From contig JAFLJV010000212.1 of assembly GCA_022712845.1 (NCBI GenBank), positions 1 through 21,179 of the forward strand: a stretch of DNA of 21,179 bases, written 5' to 3'. Origin of the DNA: Sulfurimonas sp. (GTDB taxonomy: Bacteria > Campylobacterota > Campylobacteria > Campylobacterales > Sulfurimonadaceae). This document shows positions 1-8,483 of this stretch, one piece after another. Position 1 is the first letter of the stretch, and each line of letters starts with the position of its first letter. A program made the position numbers and the translations under genes. A model generated the notes under the pieces. That model ran no database searches and had not been told where the DNA came from. It saw only the letters and a list, made by a program, of their open reading frames with translations.

Positions 1-1
1 A

Positions 2-409
2 TTTGGTTATAAAAAAGATTTAAAATTTAATATGCCATATCTTAGAGCTACTAAAGAATTAATATGTGTAGATGATTCAAACCATAAAAACTATAATCAA
101 ATCATAAATATGCCAAAAGATATGCCAAAAAGCTTTGAGTATATGAGAAGAGATGATAAGCAATATGAGCTTGGAATAGTTGTAGCACATAATGAAAATC
201 AAGTTAAAAAAAGAGGTTCTTGTATATTTATACATGTTTATAAAACTAAAGACTCTCCAACAGCTGGATGTACATCAATGGGTCTAAAAAATGTTCAAAA
301 AATAGCAAACTGGCTAGATCAAAGTAAAAATCCAATTCTTATTCAGATTCCTAAAAATAGAATTGGGGAGATAAAAAAACTTTACCCTAATTTAGAGTTA
401 GAAGATTAA
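2..409 (+). CDS. L,D-transpeptidase (YkuD family), 5' truncated by window edge
   Basis: The frame is open from the first bases of the window, so the true start lies outside it. An internal ATG at 32 falls in mid-domain and should not be taken as the start. The visible part is the C-terminal half of a YkuD catalytic domain. It has a conserved His in a GSCIFIHVY stretch like the family's GSCIFxHxW, followed by SPTAGCTSM, where the Cys would be the nucleophile. The end, WLDQSKNPILIQIPKNR, matches the usual C-terminus of periplasmic single-domain members. Such enzymes cross-link peptidoglycan stem peptides or trim them in the periplasm. Its stop overlaps the argS stop by 4 bases in convergent orientation, and no terminator is visible between the two. 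The family call is firm, but the exact substrate cannot be told. Confidence 0.85.
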   Translation, partial: FGYKKDLKFNMPYLRATKELICVDDSNHKNYNQIINMPKDMPKSFEYMRRDDKQYELGIVVAHNENQVKKRGSCIFIHVYKTKDSPTAGCTSMGLKNVQKIANWLDQSKNPILIQIPKNRIGEIKKLYPNLELED

Positions 410-2022
410 CTCTCTTCACTTACTTCTTTACTCATATGATCTTTTGCTGTGATTCCCATTAAAGATAGTCCAACTCTAAGTGAGAGTGCAACAACTAAAA
501 GAAGCTTTAAAAGTTTTGCTTCATTTTCTGTGCCTATAATTCTACAATCATAGTAAAACTTATGCAAAGATGCAGCTAGTGCTTTTAAATAATCTGGTAA
601 TTTTTGAACTTGTCTTGAACTAAAAGCATCTTCTACTATTTCTGGTAAAAGAAGTGCATCAAACATTAAAATATCTGCATTTTCATCTAAGTTAATAAGT
701 GAAGCTGACATTATCTCTTCATGAGTTAATTCACTTTTAGATAAAATTGTTTGTATTCTTGCATGTGCGTATTGAATATAAAATATAGGGTTTGAGCTAT
801 CTTGTTTTTTAAACTCTGCCAAATCAAACTCTAAAGCAGTATCACTCTTTTTAGACGCAAAAATAAACCTTAATGCATCAGCACCTATCTCTTCTACAAT
901 ATCACTCATAAGGATTACATTACCAGCTCTCTTACTCATTTTATACGGCTCACCATCTTTGAGTAGGCTCACCATTTGAGAAAGAAGAGTTTCAAGCTTA
1001 TTACTATCATAACCAAGATACTCAACCGCTGCATTTACACGAGGAATATAACCATGATGATCAGCACCCCAAATATTAATATAGTGATTATATCCACGCT
1101 CAAATTTTTGGTTATGATAAACTATGTCTCCTGCCAAGTAAGTTGGGCGACCATCTTCGCGGACAACGACTCTATCGTTATCATCACCTTTAGCCTCAGA
1201 TGCTATCCAAACTTTATCTTCTTTTGTATAGATTGCATTTTTATCAGTCTTAGCCATCTTAGCCATCACTCTATCCCAGTCGTTATAAAGTGAAGATTCA
1301 TGTACAAATGTATCAAAGAATATATTGAGATCACCTAAGTCTTTAGTAATTATCTCCATAACTCCATCTTTTGCCCAAAGTGCCAACTCTTTGTAACGAG
1401 ACTCATCATTAAAAATCTCTTTACCAAATTTTTCTATTGCACCATTTGCAAGACCTTCTAAATACTCTCCACGATAATAACTCTCAGGATACTCAACATT
1501 CTCTTTAAGTATATTTTCACGAGCATATAGAGCAATAGATAGACCAAGTAAGTCTATTTGATTACCAGCATCATTTACATAATACTCAGCTGTAATATCA
1601 TATCCTAGATGTTTTGCGAGTCTATATAGTGTATCTCCATAAACTGCACCTCTTGCATGTCCTATATGAAGAGGACCAGTGGGGTTTGCACTAACAAATT
1701 CTAAAAGGATTTTTTCTTTTTTCTCTTGTTTTGCAAAATCATTTTGATTTTCTAATGCCCAAAGAGCATACTCATTTAAGAAATTCTCACTTAGACGAAA
1801 ATTTAGATACCCTTTAATTGATTCCACACTAGAAAATATTTCATTATCATCAAAAGAAGAAGCCAATTCTTCAGCAATAATCATAGGAGATTTTCTTAAC
1901 TCTTTTGCTAAAGAAAAAGCTATTGGGGTAGCAAAATGTCCAAAAGAACGATCTTTTGGCTTTTCTAAAACAATATCACGACCAAATTTTTCGCGTAAAA
2001 GCGATGACACTCGTTGTTTCAA
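406..2022 (-). CDS. argS: arginyl-tRNA synthetase
   Basis: This class I aminoacyl-tRNA synthetase charges tRNA-Arg. At 538 residues it is close to the 530-residue length I recall for Campylobacter. The N-terminal ArgS-specific region contains GHFATPIAFSLAKELRKSPM, the HIGH signature is LHIGH near residues 118-122, and KMSKR is near 361-365. The C-terminal DALR-type anticodon-binding helices follow (DALRFIFASKK). The start codon is TTG, 3 bases after the tatA stop, with no strong SD, so its translation probably depends on coupling to tatA. It is the last gene of the minus-strand run chePep-gmk-tatA-argS, an order also found in Campylobacter and Helicobacter. Its stop overlaps the convergent L,D-transpeptidase gene. 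Confidence 0.97.
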   Translation of the reverse strand: MKQRVSSLLREKFGRDIVLEKPKDRSFGHFATPIAFSLAKELRKSPMIIAEELASSFDDNEIFSSVESIKGYLNFRLSENFLNEYALWALENQNDFAKQEKKEKILLEFVSANPTGPLHIGHARGAVYGDTLYRLAKHLGYDITAEYYVNDAGNQIDLLGLSIALYARENILKENVEYPESYYRGEYLEGLANGAIEKFGKEIFNDESRYKELALWAKDGVMEIITKDLGDLNIFFDTFVHESSLYNDWDRVMAKMAKTDKNAIYTKEDKVWIASEAKGDDNDRVVVREDGRPTYLAGDIVYHNQKFERGYNHYINIWGADHHGYIPRVNAAVEYLGYDSNKLETLLSQMVSLLKDGEPYKMSKRAGNVILMSDIVEEIGADALRFIFASKKSDTALEFDLAEFKKQDSSNPIFYIQYAHARIQTILSKSELTHEEIMSASLINLDENADILMFDALLLPEIVEDAFSSRQVQKLPDYLKALAASLHKFYYDCRIIGTENEAKLLKLLLVVALSLRVGLSLMGITAKDHMSKEVSEES

Positions 2023-2025
2023 AAA

Positions 2026-2259
2026 TTATACTTGTTTTGTAGTTTTAGGAGCTTCTGTTGAAGCTGTTTCTTCACTAGATTCTACTTTTTTTGGAACCTC
2101 TGTAGATGCTGTTTCAGGAGTTTCATCTTTCATTTCAGATTTAAAATTTTTAATCCCTTTTCCAATACCTTTTGCTAATTCAGGTATCTTTTTTGCACCA
2201 AATAGTAATACAACTATTCCAAATATTATTAGTAATTCTGTTCCACTAGGCATTCCCAT
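2026..2259 (-). CDS. tatA: Sec-independent protein translocase subunit TatA
   Basis: This 77-residue protein has the TatA/E layout. A short N-terminus leads into one hydrophobic segment (about residues 8-22, LLIIFGIVVLLFGAKKIPEL). The FGxKKxPEL hinge and a basic amphipathic helix follow, and the tail is acidic and Thr/Glu-rich. TatA oligomers form the pore that moves folded, twin-arginine proteins across the inner membrane. TatB and TatC are not in this window. The ATG at 2257-2259 follows an AAGGGA SD at about 5 bases. A second ATG two codons on is possible but less well spaced. The 84-base gap to gmk holds a TATAAT at 2290-2295 that could be an internal promoter, and a small 6-bp hairpin at 2324-2339 just after gmk. 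Confidence 0.93.
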   Translation of the reverse strand: MGMPSGTELLIIFGIVVLLFGAKKIPELAKGIGKGIKNFKSEMKDETPETASTEVPKKVESSEETASTEAPKTTKQV

Positions 2260-2343
2260 GCTTATCCCTTATATAAAATTAAGTTGAAAATTATAACTAT
2301 ATTTTGCTGTATATTCTCTTATCATAACTATCCAGTTATCTTA

Positions 2344-2967
2344 TTAGTCTATATCTTCCCATGTTTGTATAAATTCATTTATCTCATTATCTGAAACTTT
2401 TACTCTTGCTGATATTGCTATAATTCTTAATATTTCAGCAGCTTTTTTTAAATCATCATTTATAATTAAATAATCATACTCACTAATTCTTTGAATCTCT
2501 TTTCTTGCCATTTTCATACGACGCTCAATCACTTCTTTAGCATCTGTTGATCTCTTTTCTAACCGTTCTTTAAGCTCTGAAAGAGTTGGAGGAGATATAA
2601 AAACAGAAGTAGAAATATCTCCAAGTCTATTTGTTACTATTGTATTTCCTTGCACATCTATATCAAAAAGAACAAGTTTTCCCTCTTTTAAAGCTTTTTT
2701 TACAGGCTTTATAGATGTTCCATAATAATTTCCATGAACAAAAGCATATTCTAAAAAATGATCCTCTTCTATATCTTTTTTAAACTCTTCTTCATCTACA
2801 AAGTGATAATGGATACCATTTTTTTCTCCCTCTCTTATTGGACGAGTTGTTGTAGATATGGAAAAATAACATTCACCTATATCATTAATTATTTCCATTA
2901 ATAAAGAACTTTTTCCTGCCCCACTTGGACCTGAAAGAACTAATATTGCCCCACTTTTATGATTCAC
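2344..2967 (-). CDS. gmk: guanylate kinase
   Basis: This enzyme phosphorylates GMP to GDP with ATP in the cytoplasm, feeding GTP and (p)ppGpp pools. Its 207 residues are the usual length. The P-loop GPSGAGKSS is at residues 13-21, and the GMP-binding region follows (STTTRPIREGEKNGIHYHFV, about 38-57). The lid region has the expected arginines (ERRMKMARKEI). The start is GTG and shares one base with the TAG stop of chePep (TAGTG), so the two are translationally coupled. Pairing of gmk with the acidic chemotaxis gene is conserved across the phylum, which suggests shared expression more than shared function. Confidence 0.96.
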   Translation of the reverse strand: MNHKSGAILVLSGPSGAGKSSLLMEIINDIGECYFSISTTTRPIREGEKNGIHYHFVDEEEFKKDIEEDHFLEYAFVHGNYYGTSIKPVKKALKEGKLVLFDIDVQGNTIVTNRLGDISTSVFISPPTLSELKERLEKRSTDAKEVIERRMKMARKEIQRISEYDYLIINDDLKKAAEILRIIAISARVKVSDNEINEFIQTWEDID

Positions 2968-4625
2968 TATTTATCGCCTATTGTAATATTTATATTTATC
3001 TTCATATTTTTCATTGAAGCTACTACATCTTCATTTGAAAGAGCTTGAAGCAGTGTTTTAAGAGCTTGAACTCCATCATTATCTGTTGTGATTTCTGTGT
3101 TTTCTTGGATTTCTTGAGAAGTCTCTGACTCTTCTTTTGATTCTTCTTCGCTTGAGTCAGGCTCTGAGCTGAACTCTTCGAGTTCATCAACTTCTGTACC
3201 TTGATTAGATTCATCAGAAGATTCTGCACTTACTTCCTCGCCAATAGCAATTTTTAAATCTCTAGCTGTTAAAGAATCAATACCTAGTAAAATATCACCA
3301 TCTATTTCACTCTCTAAATCTTCACTGCTTAACTCTCCAACAGCATTCTCAATTTGAGATTCTAAATTTTCTTCGAGTTCTGTTTCTTCATCAACTTCTG
3401 TAGCTTCATCAGGCTCTTCACTTACTTCATCTGGTTCAATTACTTCTGGAAGTTCTTCTGTTGCTTCATCAGATTCTAATTCTAGCTCCTCTTCAGACTC
3501 TTGCCCCAATTCAGACTCTGTGCTGAACTCTTCGAGTTCATTAACTTCTGTACCTTCATTGGATTCACTTGGATTTTCTTCAGTTACTTCATCAAGTTCT
3601 GTTGTCTCCTCAGACTCTTCGAGTTCTAACTCTGTTTCAATCTCTTCTTCAGACTCTTGCCCTGATTCAGATTCTGCACTGAACTCTTCGAGTTCATCAA
3701 CTTCTGCACCTTCATTGGATTCATTTGGGTTTTCTTCAGTTACTTCCTCACTTACTTCATCTAACTCATCAAGTTCTGGTTCAGTTTCTTGTTCTGATTC
3801 AGACTCTGCACTAAATTCTTCGAGTTCATCAACTTCTGTTGTTTCTTCAACTTCTGTGTTTTTATTAGATTCATCCAAGCTCTCTAAATTTGCTTCTTCA
3901 GATTCATTTGAGCTGTCTTCAGTTGCTTCTAGAAGATCTTGAACTTCTTGAAGATCCTCTTTATCAAAAATACTATCAGTTTCAGATTCTAAATCAAATT
4001 CAATATCATCCGTTTCTTCACTTAACTCTTCTCGTGCAGCAATTTCTGTTGTTTCTTCAACTTCTGTGTTTTTATTAGATTCATCCAAGCTCTCTAAATT
4101 CACTTCTTCGAACTCACTTAAATTATCTTCAATTATTTCCTCAAGCTCATCATCAAAATCATCTTCTTCTATTTCAATATCTTCTAATTCATCTAAATTT
4201 ATATCTTCTTCTTCAGATTCTTGACCTGCTTCAGACTCTTCACTGAACTCTTCGAGTCCATCAACTTTTGCATTTTCTTCAGTTACTTCATCAAGTTCGA
4301 TAGTATCTAAATCCTTTGCAAAAGAAGCAAATATTTCAACTAAATCTGTAGGTAAAAAAGGTTTTTTTAATGTTGAAGTAAAACTATCTATCACCTCTGC
4401 ATCTTTTGAATGTATATATAAACTTTTTTTAAATTCTATTTTATTATTTAGCTCTTGCATAAAATTTTCATTATATAAAATATCATCAATAACTAATAAA
4501 TCATAACTTTGAGATTCAATTGAATCAAGACTATCAACTACTTCCACTTCATCTGAAGTTTTTTGTGCACTCAAATTTACTAACTTGTTAACTACTGGAT
4601 TATCATTTATAAGTAATATTTTCAT
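2967..4625 (-). CDS. chePep: ChePep homologue: receiver-like domain plus Glu-rich repeat protein
   Basis: Residues 1-108 form a receiver-like fold (MKILLINDNP, then LLVIDDILY with candidate phospho-acceptor D47/D48, and KKPF with the conserved Lys near 88). About 400 very acidic residues follow, rich in Glu, Ser and Asp, with degenerate repeats built on EVDELEEFS. A short C-terminal segment ends the protein (ALKTLLQALSNEDVV..., about the last 30 residues). This architecture, and the position between fliR and gmk, match Helicobacter pylori ChePep (HP0322, poly-E-rich protein) and C. jejuni Cj1178c. ChePep sits at the flagellated pole and controls chemotaxis. An upstream TTG (4631) is possible, but the ATG at 4625 has AGGA at 8 bases and is preferred (552 residues). 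The first acidic-pair position reads ND, so phosphorylation is uncertain. The repeats are nearly identical at DNA level and should vary in number between strains. Confidence 0.85.
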   Translation of the reverse strand: MKILLINDNPVVNKLVNLSAQKTSDEVEVVDSLDSIESQSYDLLVIDDILYNENFMQELNNKIEFKKSLYIHSKDAEVIDSFTSTLKKPFLPTDLVEIFASFAKDLDTIELDEVTEENAKVDGLEEFSEESEAGQESEEEDINLDELEDIEIEEDDFDDELEEIIEDNLSEFEEVNLESLDESNKNTEVEETTEIAAREELSEETDDIEFDLESETDSIFDKEDLQEVQDLLEATEDSSNESEEANLESLDESNKNTEVEETTEVDELEEFSAESESEQETEPELDELDEVSEEVTEENPNESNEGAEVDELEEFSAESESGQESEEEIETELELEESEETTELDEVTEENPSESNEGTEVNELEEFSTESELGQESEEELELESDEATEELPEVIEPDEVSEEPDEATEVDEETELEENLESQIENAVGELSSEDLESEIDGDILLGIDSLTARDLKIAIGEEVSAESSDESNQGTEVDELEEFSSEPDSSEEESKEESETSQEIQENTEITTDNDGVQALKTLLQALSNEDVVASMKNMKININITIGDK

Positions 4626-4674
4626 TCTCAATTTCCTTTGTTAAGCTCATTCGACATTATTGTATCAAAAAAAA

Positions 4675-5439
4675 CTAAAAAAACATCTCTAAATAATTAA
4701 AAGCATCTTGCATCTGTGCTTTTAAAATTAGCATAGTAGCACCAAGTGTTGCGATTAAAACAACAAAGGAAACCATTATTTTTATTGGAAAACCAATAAC
4801 AAGAAGATTAAACTGGGGCATAGTCTTCATAAGCATTCCAAATATAACATCAGCAAGCCAAGAAAGTGCTACAATAGGGAATGCAATCATAAAACCAACT
4901 AAAAACATATTTGAGCTTGCTTTAATTATGTAATCAAATAGATCCTCTCTCATAACAAAACCACCTAATGGAACATTTTGTAATGATCCATCTATAAAAA
5001 GTAATATCCAGTGATGCATATCCATCGCAAATAAAACCATAAGAGCCATTAATGATAAAAACTGTGAAATGATTGGCATACTTACACCAGATATTGGATC
5101 AATTGCACTCGCCATTGAAAATCCCATCATAAATGATATTATTCCCCCTGCAAAAGTTATAGCATTAAATGCAATTTGTAGTATTACCCCTATTACTAAA
5201 CCAAAAAGTAATTCACTAAGAATTGCTATAGCTATACTTGGAATTGTAATTGGTATATCTAGTGGTGGCATTGATGAGTAAAAAACAATAGCAAAGAAAA
5301 ATGCCATAGACGCTTTTACAGTACGAGGAATACTTTTATGGGAAAATATTGGTATTGCCATAAAAAGTGCTGCAAATCTAAAAAAAAGAAGTATAAAACC
5401 AACTACATAAGCATCACTTAAAACTTCTATCCATGCCAT
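4675..5439 (-). CDS. fliR: flagellar export apparatus protein FliR
   Basis: FliR is an inner-membrane component of the flagellar type III export gate, assembling with FliP and FliQ. The 254 residues and about six hydrophobic segments fit the family. Recognisable stretches are FFRFAALFMAIPIFSHKSIP near the N-terminus, ELLFGLVIGVILQIAFNAI in the middle, and GFSMASAIDPISG about residues 105-117. The start ATG overlaps the stop of the upstream ABC gene by one base (TAATG). It is followed after 49 bases by the ATG of chePep, another motility gene. The ABC-fliR-chePep order is the same in C. jejuni as I remember it. Confidence 0.95.
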   Translation of the reverse strand: MAWIEVLSDAYVVGFILLFFRFAALFMAIPIFSHKSIPRTVKASMAFFFAIVFYSSMPPLDIPITIPSIAIAILSELLFGLVIGVILQIAFNAITFAGGIISFMMGFSMASAIDPISGVSMPIISQFLSLMALMVLFAMDMHHWILLFIDGSLQNVPLGGFVMREDLFDYIIKASSNMFLVGFMIAFPIVALSWLADVIFGMLMKTMPQFNLLVIGFPIKIMVSFVVLIATLGATMLILKAQMQDAFNYLEMFF

Positions 5440-6083
5440 TATTTTACTTTTACTAACTCTTTATTTTCAAGTTTATAAACTTTACTACACTTATATGCCA
5501 AATCTTGATCATGAGTAACAAGTACCATGCCTGCATTCTTTTCATCAATATACTCAAAAAATATTTCCATCACCTCACTTGCTGTTTCTTTATCCAAGTT
5601 GCCAGTTGGCTCATCTACAAAAAGGACTTGAGGTTGTTTTGTTAATACTCTAGCAATAGATACTCTTTGTTGCTGTCCACCAGAAAGTTCTGTTACTTTT
5701 TGATTCATTTGCTCATTTATTTTAAGTTTTTCAAGAAGTTTACTATCAATGTCTGTATCTGATAATATTGCTGCAACCTCAAGATTTTCCATAGCACTAA
5801 ATCCTTTAAAAAGATAGTGAGATTGAAAAACCAACCCTAATTTATCTCTTTTAATCTGTGCTATTTTTTTCTTATTCATACTTGCAATATCTTCACCAAA
5901 TAAAAATACCGTACCATTATCAGGCTTTAAAAGAGTAGAAAATATATTTAGTAAAGTTGATTTTCCACTTCCACTAATTCCTATAATTGCTATTGATTCT
6001 TTTGATTCTAAATTAAGTGAAATATCACAAAAAAGTTCATACTCAAAGGTGTGTGATATATTTTTTGCAGATAATAAATTCAT
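5439..6083 (-). CDS. ABC transporter ATP-binding protein, LolD/MacB type
   Basis: This is a stand-alone 214-residue nucleotide-binding subunit. Walker A is GISGSGKST (35-43), the Q-loop is LVFQS, the ABC signature is LSGGQQQ (133-139), Walker B with the catalytic Glu is VLFVDEP (153-159), and the switch His is H191. The SGGQQQRVSIARVL and DEPTGNLD stretches are typical of the LolD/FtsE/MacB group, whose partners are FtsX-like permeases in lipoprotein release or substrate extrusion. No permease gene is in the window, so the partner is encoded elsewhere. It matches Cj1180c in position. The SD before the ATG is weak, and a gap of 24 bases separates it from the NDH-2-like gene, so readthrough from there is likely. 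The substrate is unknown. Confidence 0.88.
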   Translation of the reverse strand: MNLLSAKNISHTFEYELFCDISLNLESKESIAIIGISGSGKSTLLNIFSTLLKPDNGTVFLFGEDIASMNKKKIAQIKRDKLGLVFQSHYLFKGFSAMENLEVAAILSDTDIDSKLLEKLKINEQMNQKVTELSGGQQQRVSIARVLTKQPQVLFVDEPTGNLDKETASEVMEIFFEYIDEKNAGMVLVTHDQDLAYKCSKVYKLENKELVKVK

Positions 6084-6107
6084 AAAAAGATTATAGCTAA
6101 TAAAAAC

Positions 6108-7307
6108 TTAGTTATTAAATATTTTATTATACCCTATACGTGAGCGATTATTTAATTTTTTGGCATACAATCTCTCAACAGCTTTTTTCGTTATATAAGC
6201 TATATAACCACTAAAATACATACCAAAAATTTTTGATACTGCATAATTTCTTCCTAATGCGATTAATACACCGCGAGATTTTATTTTATGTTCTTCTAAT
6301 GGCTTGTTATCCATTAAATTATTTATATTTTTAGCACATAATTCAGCCATTTGCTCTGCTGTATCAGCTGTGGGAGCTATAACATCATTATCTTCATTGT
6401 AGATAGATGTACAATCACCAAGAACAAAAGTATTTTTATGATTTGGTATCTCTAAATATTTATTTGAAACGATATAGCCTCTCTCATTTTTTTCTATATC
6501 TAAATCATGTATAAGATGATTTGGTTCAACTCCACCAGCAAATATTATAAAATCCATATGCATCACTTCACCACAACTAAGTTTTACACTGCTCTTTGTT
6601 ACTTCAACAACTTTTCTATTATTTTTAATCACTATATCTAAATCTTTTAATCTTTTATCAGATTTTTCAACAAGCTTTTTATCAATACCTCTTAAAATAT
6701 GTTCACCTGAATTTATAATAACTATATTCAATTTTCTACAAATAAAATTATTATGTGAATAAAACTCTAACGAAAAGGAGGCCATTTGTGCAGCAATTTC
6801 AACTCCACTAAGCCCACCACCTGCAATAATAATATTTAAAGCATGACAACTAGTTCCACTCTCATCAACTCTTTTAAACAAAGACATCTCAAATTTTTGT
6901 TTAAAATACATTGCACGATGTAATGCTTTAATTCCATAAGCATACTCTCTAAGACCAATTACATTTGACATAAATTTTGTACGAGAGCCAACTGCTAAAA
7001 CTAAGTAATCATACTTAAATCTATTTATGCTAGTAATAACTTTTTTATTTATAAAATCAATATCTGTAACATCTTGTTTATAAAAAACTACATTTTCATT
7101 AAAACCACTGCAAAAAGTATACAAATCAACTGTTACCTGTGCAAAATCTTCTTCACTTGCAATTAAGTCATATACTTCTGTTTGCATAAAATGGTATGGA
7201 TTTTTATCCAGAAGTACTATCTCATTTTTCGGATTTTTTGCTAATTTTTCTATGGTACGAAGTCCAGCATAACCACCACCAATAACTATAATTTTATTTT
7301 TACTCAA
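6108..7307 (-). CDS. NDH-2-like NAD(P)/FAD-dependent oxidoreductase
   Basis: This two-dinucleotide-fold flavoprotein has about 399 residues. The FAD site is GGGYAG (10-15) after KIIVIG, the NAD(P)H site is GGGLSG (163-168) after NIIIA, and the second FAD contact is FVLGDCTS (about 294-301). The C-terminal helix (FGMYFSGYIAYITKKAVERL) is the type used by type II NADH:quinone dehydrogenases to sit on the membrane. The likely reaction is NADH to quinone electron transfer without proton pumping, but related oxidoreductases cannot be excluded. The first TTG of the frame (7313) directly abuts AAAGG. The TTG at 7305-7307 lies 6 bases after it and is preferred. The gene interrupts the tsf-ABC junction expected from C. 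jejuni gene order and has its own candidate promoter. Confidence 0.8.
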   Translation of the reverse strand: MSKNKIIVIGGGYAGLRTIEKLAKNPKNEIVLLDKNPYHFMQTEVYDLIASEEDFAQVTVDLYTFCSGFNENVVFYKQDVTDIDFINKKVITSINRFKYDYLVLAVGSRTKFMSNVIGLREYAYGIKALHRAMYFKQKFEMSLFKRVDESGTSCHALNIIIAGGGLSGVEIAAQMASFSLEFYSHNNFICRKLNIVIINSGEHILRGIDKKLVEKSDKRLKDLDIVIKNNRKVVEVTKSSVKLSCGEVMHMDFIIFAGGVEPNHLIHDLDIEKNERGYIVSNKYLEIPNHKNTFVLGDCTSIYNEDNDVIAPTADTAEQMAELCAKNINNLMDNKPLEEHKIKSRGVLIALGRNYAVSKIFGMYFSGYIAYITKKAVERLYAKKLNNRSRIGYNKIFNN

Positions 7308-7342
7308 AATCAACCTTTATAGTTTAATTGTTTATTTGAAAA

Positions 7343-7371
7343 ATTATATCATTTTTATTATAGAAGTATAT
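7343..7371 (-). promoter_or_regulatory. candidate promoter of NDH-2-like gene
   Basis: A perfect TATAAT at 7343-7348 on the minus strand is preceded by TGA, which resembles an extended -10, and by T/A-rich sequence without a clear -35. This is common for the main sigma factor in Campylobacterota. Transcription would start about 25-30 bases before the TTG start. Confidence 0.5.
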
Positions 7372-7415
7372 TAAGAGTTGTAATTTGAAGTTTTAAAAAG
7401 AGTTTTTAGAGAATT

Positions 7416-7438
7416 GGGTAAGCAAATATGCTTAACCC
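7416..7438 (-). terminator. hairpin across tsf stop, possible terminator
   Basis: An inverted repeat GGGTTAAGC / GCTTACCC with a 6-base loop and one bulge overlaps the tsf TAA. No uninterrupted T-run follows (AATTCTCT comes next), so an efficient intrinsic terminator is not assured. It could also protect the mRNA 3' end. Confidence 0.4.
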
Positions 7439-8481
7439 ATTTGTGCAGCAACTTCAGCAGCGAAATCGTCTTCTTTTTTCTCAATTCCTTCACAAACTTC
7501 AAAGCGAATAAATTTAGTAATAGAAGCAGTTCCACCAAGAGCTTTAGCGGCAGCGTCAATTGCTTGTGCTACTGTTAACTTGTCATCTAAAACATATTGT
7601 TGGTTTAGTAGTGCTTGTTCTTGATCTAACATAGTGTTATCAAGGATAAAACGAGCTATTTGACCTGGTACAATTTTGTCCCAGATTTTTTCAGGCTTGC
7701 CTGATTCTGCAAGTTTAGCTTTGATATCAGTTTCAGCTTGAGCCATAACTGCATCAGTTAATTGCATCTTAGAGATGTATGTTGGTACATTTTTAAGAGG
7801 TTTTTTAAGACGAAATAATTCTTCGTTCTCTTTTTTAAGAGCTTCGATTCTACCTTTAGTCTCACTCTCAACATATGCAGCATCAAAGTCTTCATAAGTT
7901 AGAGTAGTTGGTTTCATTGCAGAAGCGTGCATAGCAACTTGTTTAAGAGTAGCTCTCATACCTTCGGCAGTTTTCTCAGAATCACATTTAGCACTGATAA
8001 TTACAGCTATACGATTGTTTGAGTGGATATAACCATTAAGTGCAGTAGTTGAATCAGCGTTAAGAGTACCAAAACGACGAAGTTCAATTTTCTCACCAAT
8101 TTTATTTACAGCTTCTGCAAATGTTGTTCCAAAAGCAGATGCATTAAATGCAGCTACATCAGCAGGCTCTGAAGCATAAACTTCTTGTGCAGAATCTTTT
8201 ACAAGATTTTGAAAACCTTCATTTTGTGCAACGAAGTCAGTCTCAGAGTTAATTTCAATAACAGTAGCCTTAGAAAAATCTTGTGCAATAACAATTCCAG
8301 CAAGACCTTCAGCAGCAACTCTATCAGCTTTTTTAGCAGCTTTAGCGATACCACGTTCTTTTAACCACACAGTAGCTTTTGCCATGTCTCCATCAGCTTC
8401 AACTAGAGCTTTTTTACAGTCCATCATGGGTGCATCAGTAGCCCCACGAAGCTCTTTAACCATTGCTGCCGTAACTGCCAT
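7432..8481 (-). CDS. tsf: translation elongation factor Ts
   Basis: EF-Ts is the GDP/GTP exchange factor for EF-Tu. The N-terminal UBA-like domain has the hallmark [30 protein letters not shown] (residues about 10-38). The exchange core begins with the conserved [15 protein letters not shown] near 73-87. At 349 residues it is longer than the E. coli protein of about 283, which fits the longer form in this phylum. The extra length is in the second half (for example [20 protein letters not shown] and the Lys/Glu-rich helix after it). It starts 2 bases after the rpsB stop, the classical rpsB-tsf operon. Confidence 0.97.
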   Translation of the reverse strand: MAVTAAMVKELRGATDAPMMDCKKALVEADGDMAKATVWLKERGIAKAAKKADRVAAEGLAGIVIAQDFSKATVIEINSETDFVAQNEGFQNLVKDSAQEVYASEPADVAAFNASAFGTTFAEAVNKIGEKIELRRFGTLNADSTTALNGYIHSNNRIAVIISAKCDSEKTAEGMRATLKQVAMHASAMKPTTLTYEDFDAAYVESETKGRIEALKKENEELFRLKKPLKNVPTYISKMQLTDAVMAQAETDIKAKLAESGKPEKIWDKIVPGQIARFILDNTMLDQEQALLNQQYVLDDKLTVAQAIDAAAKALGGTASITKFIRFEVCEGIEKKEDDFAAEVAAQMG

Positions 8482-8483
8482 GA

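Noticed and set aside
976..1293. Plus-strand open frame of 105 codons inside argS
   Set aside because: It lies wholly within the well-conserved argS coding sequence on the other strand and its product is a low-complexity Ile-rich shadow.
3520..3942. Ser-rich plus-strand open frame of 140 codons
   Set aside because: It is the antisense image of the Glu/Asp-rich repeats of chePep (GAA/TCA-type codons read backwards), with no SD and no relation to known proteins.
3171..4270. Regularly repeated DNA resembling a CRISPR array
   Set aside because: The copies are inside one coding frame, have uneven spacing, and the spacers are themselves repeats; no cas genes are near.
7371..7559. Small Leu/Lys-rich frame at the 3' end of tsf
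   Set aside because: It overlaps the conserved end of tsf in another frame and has no independent support.
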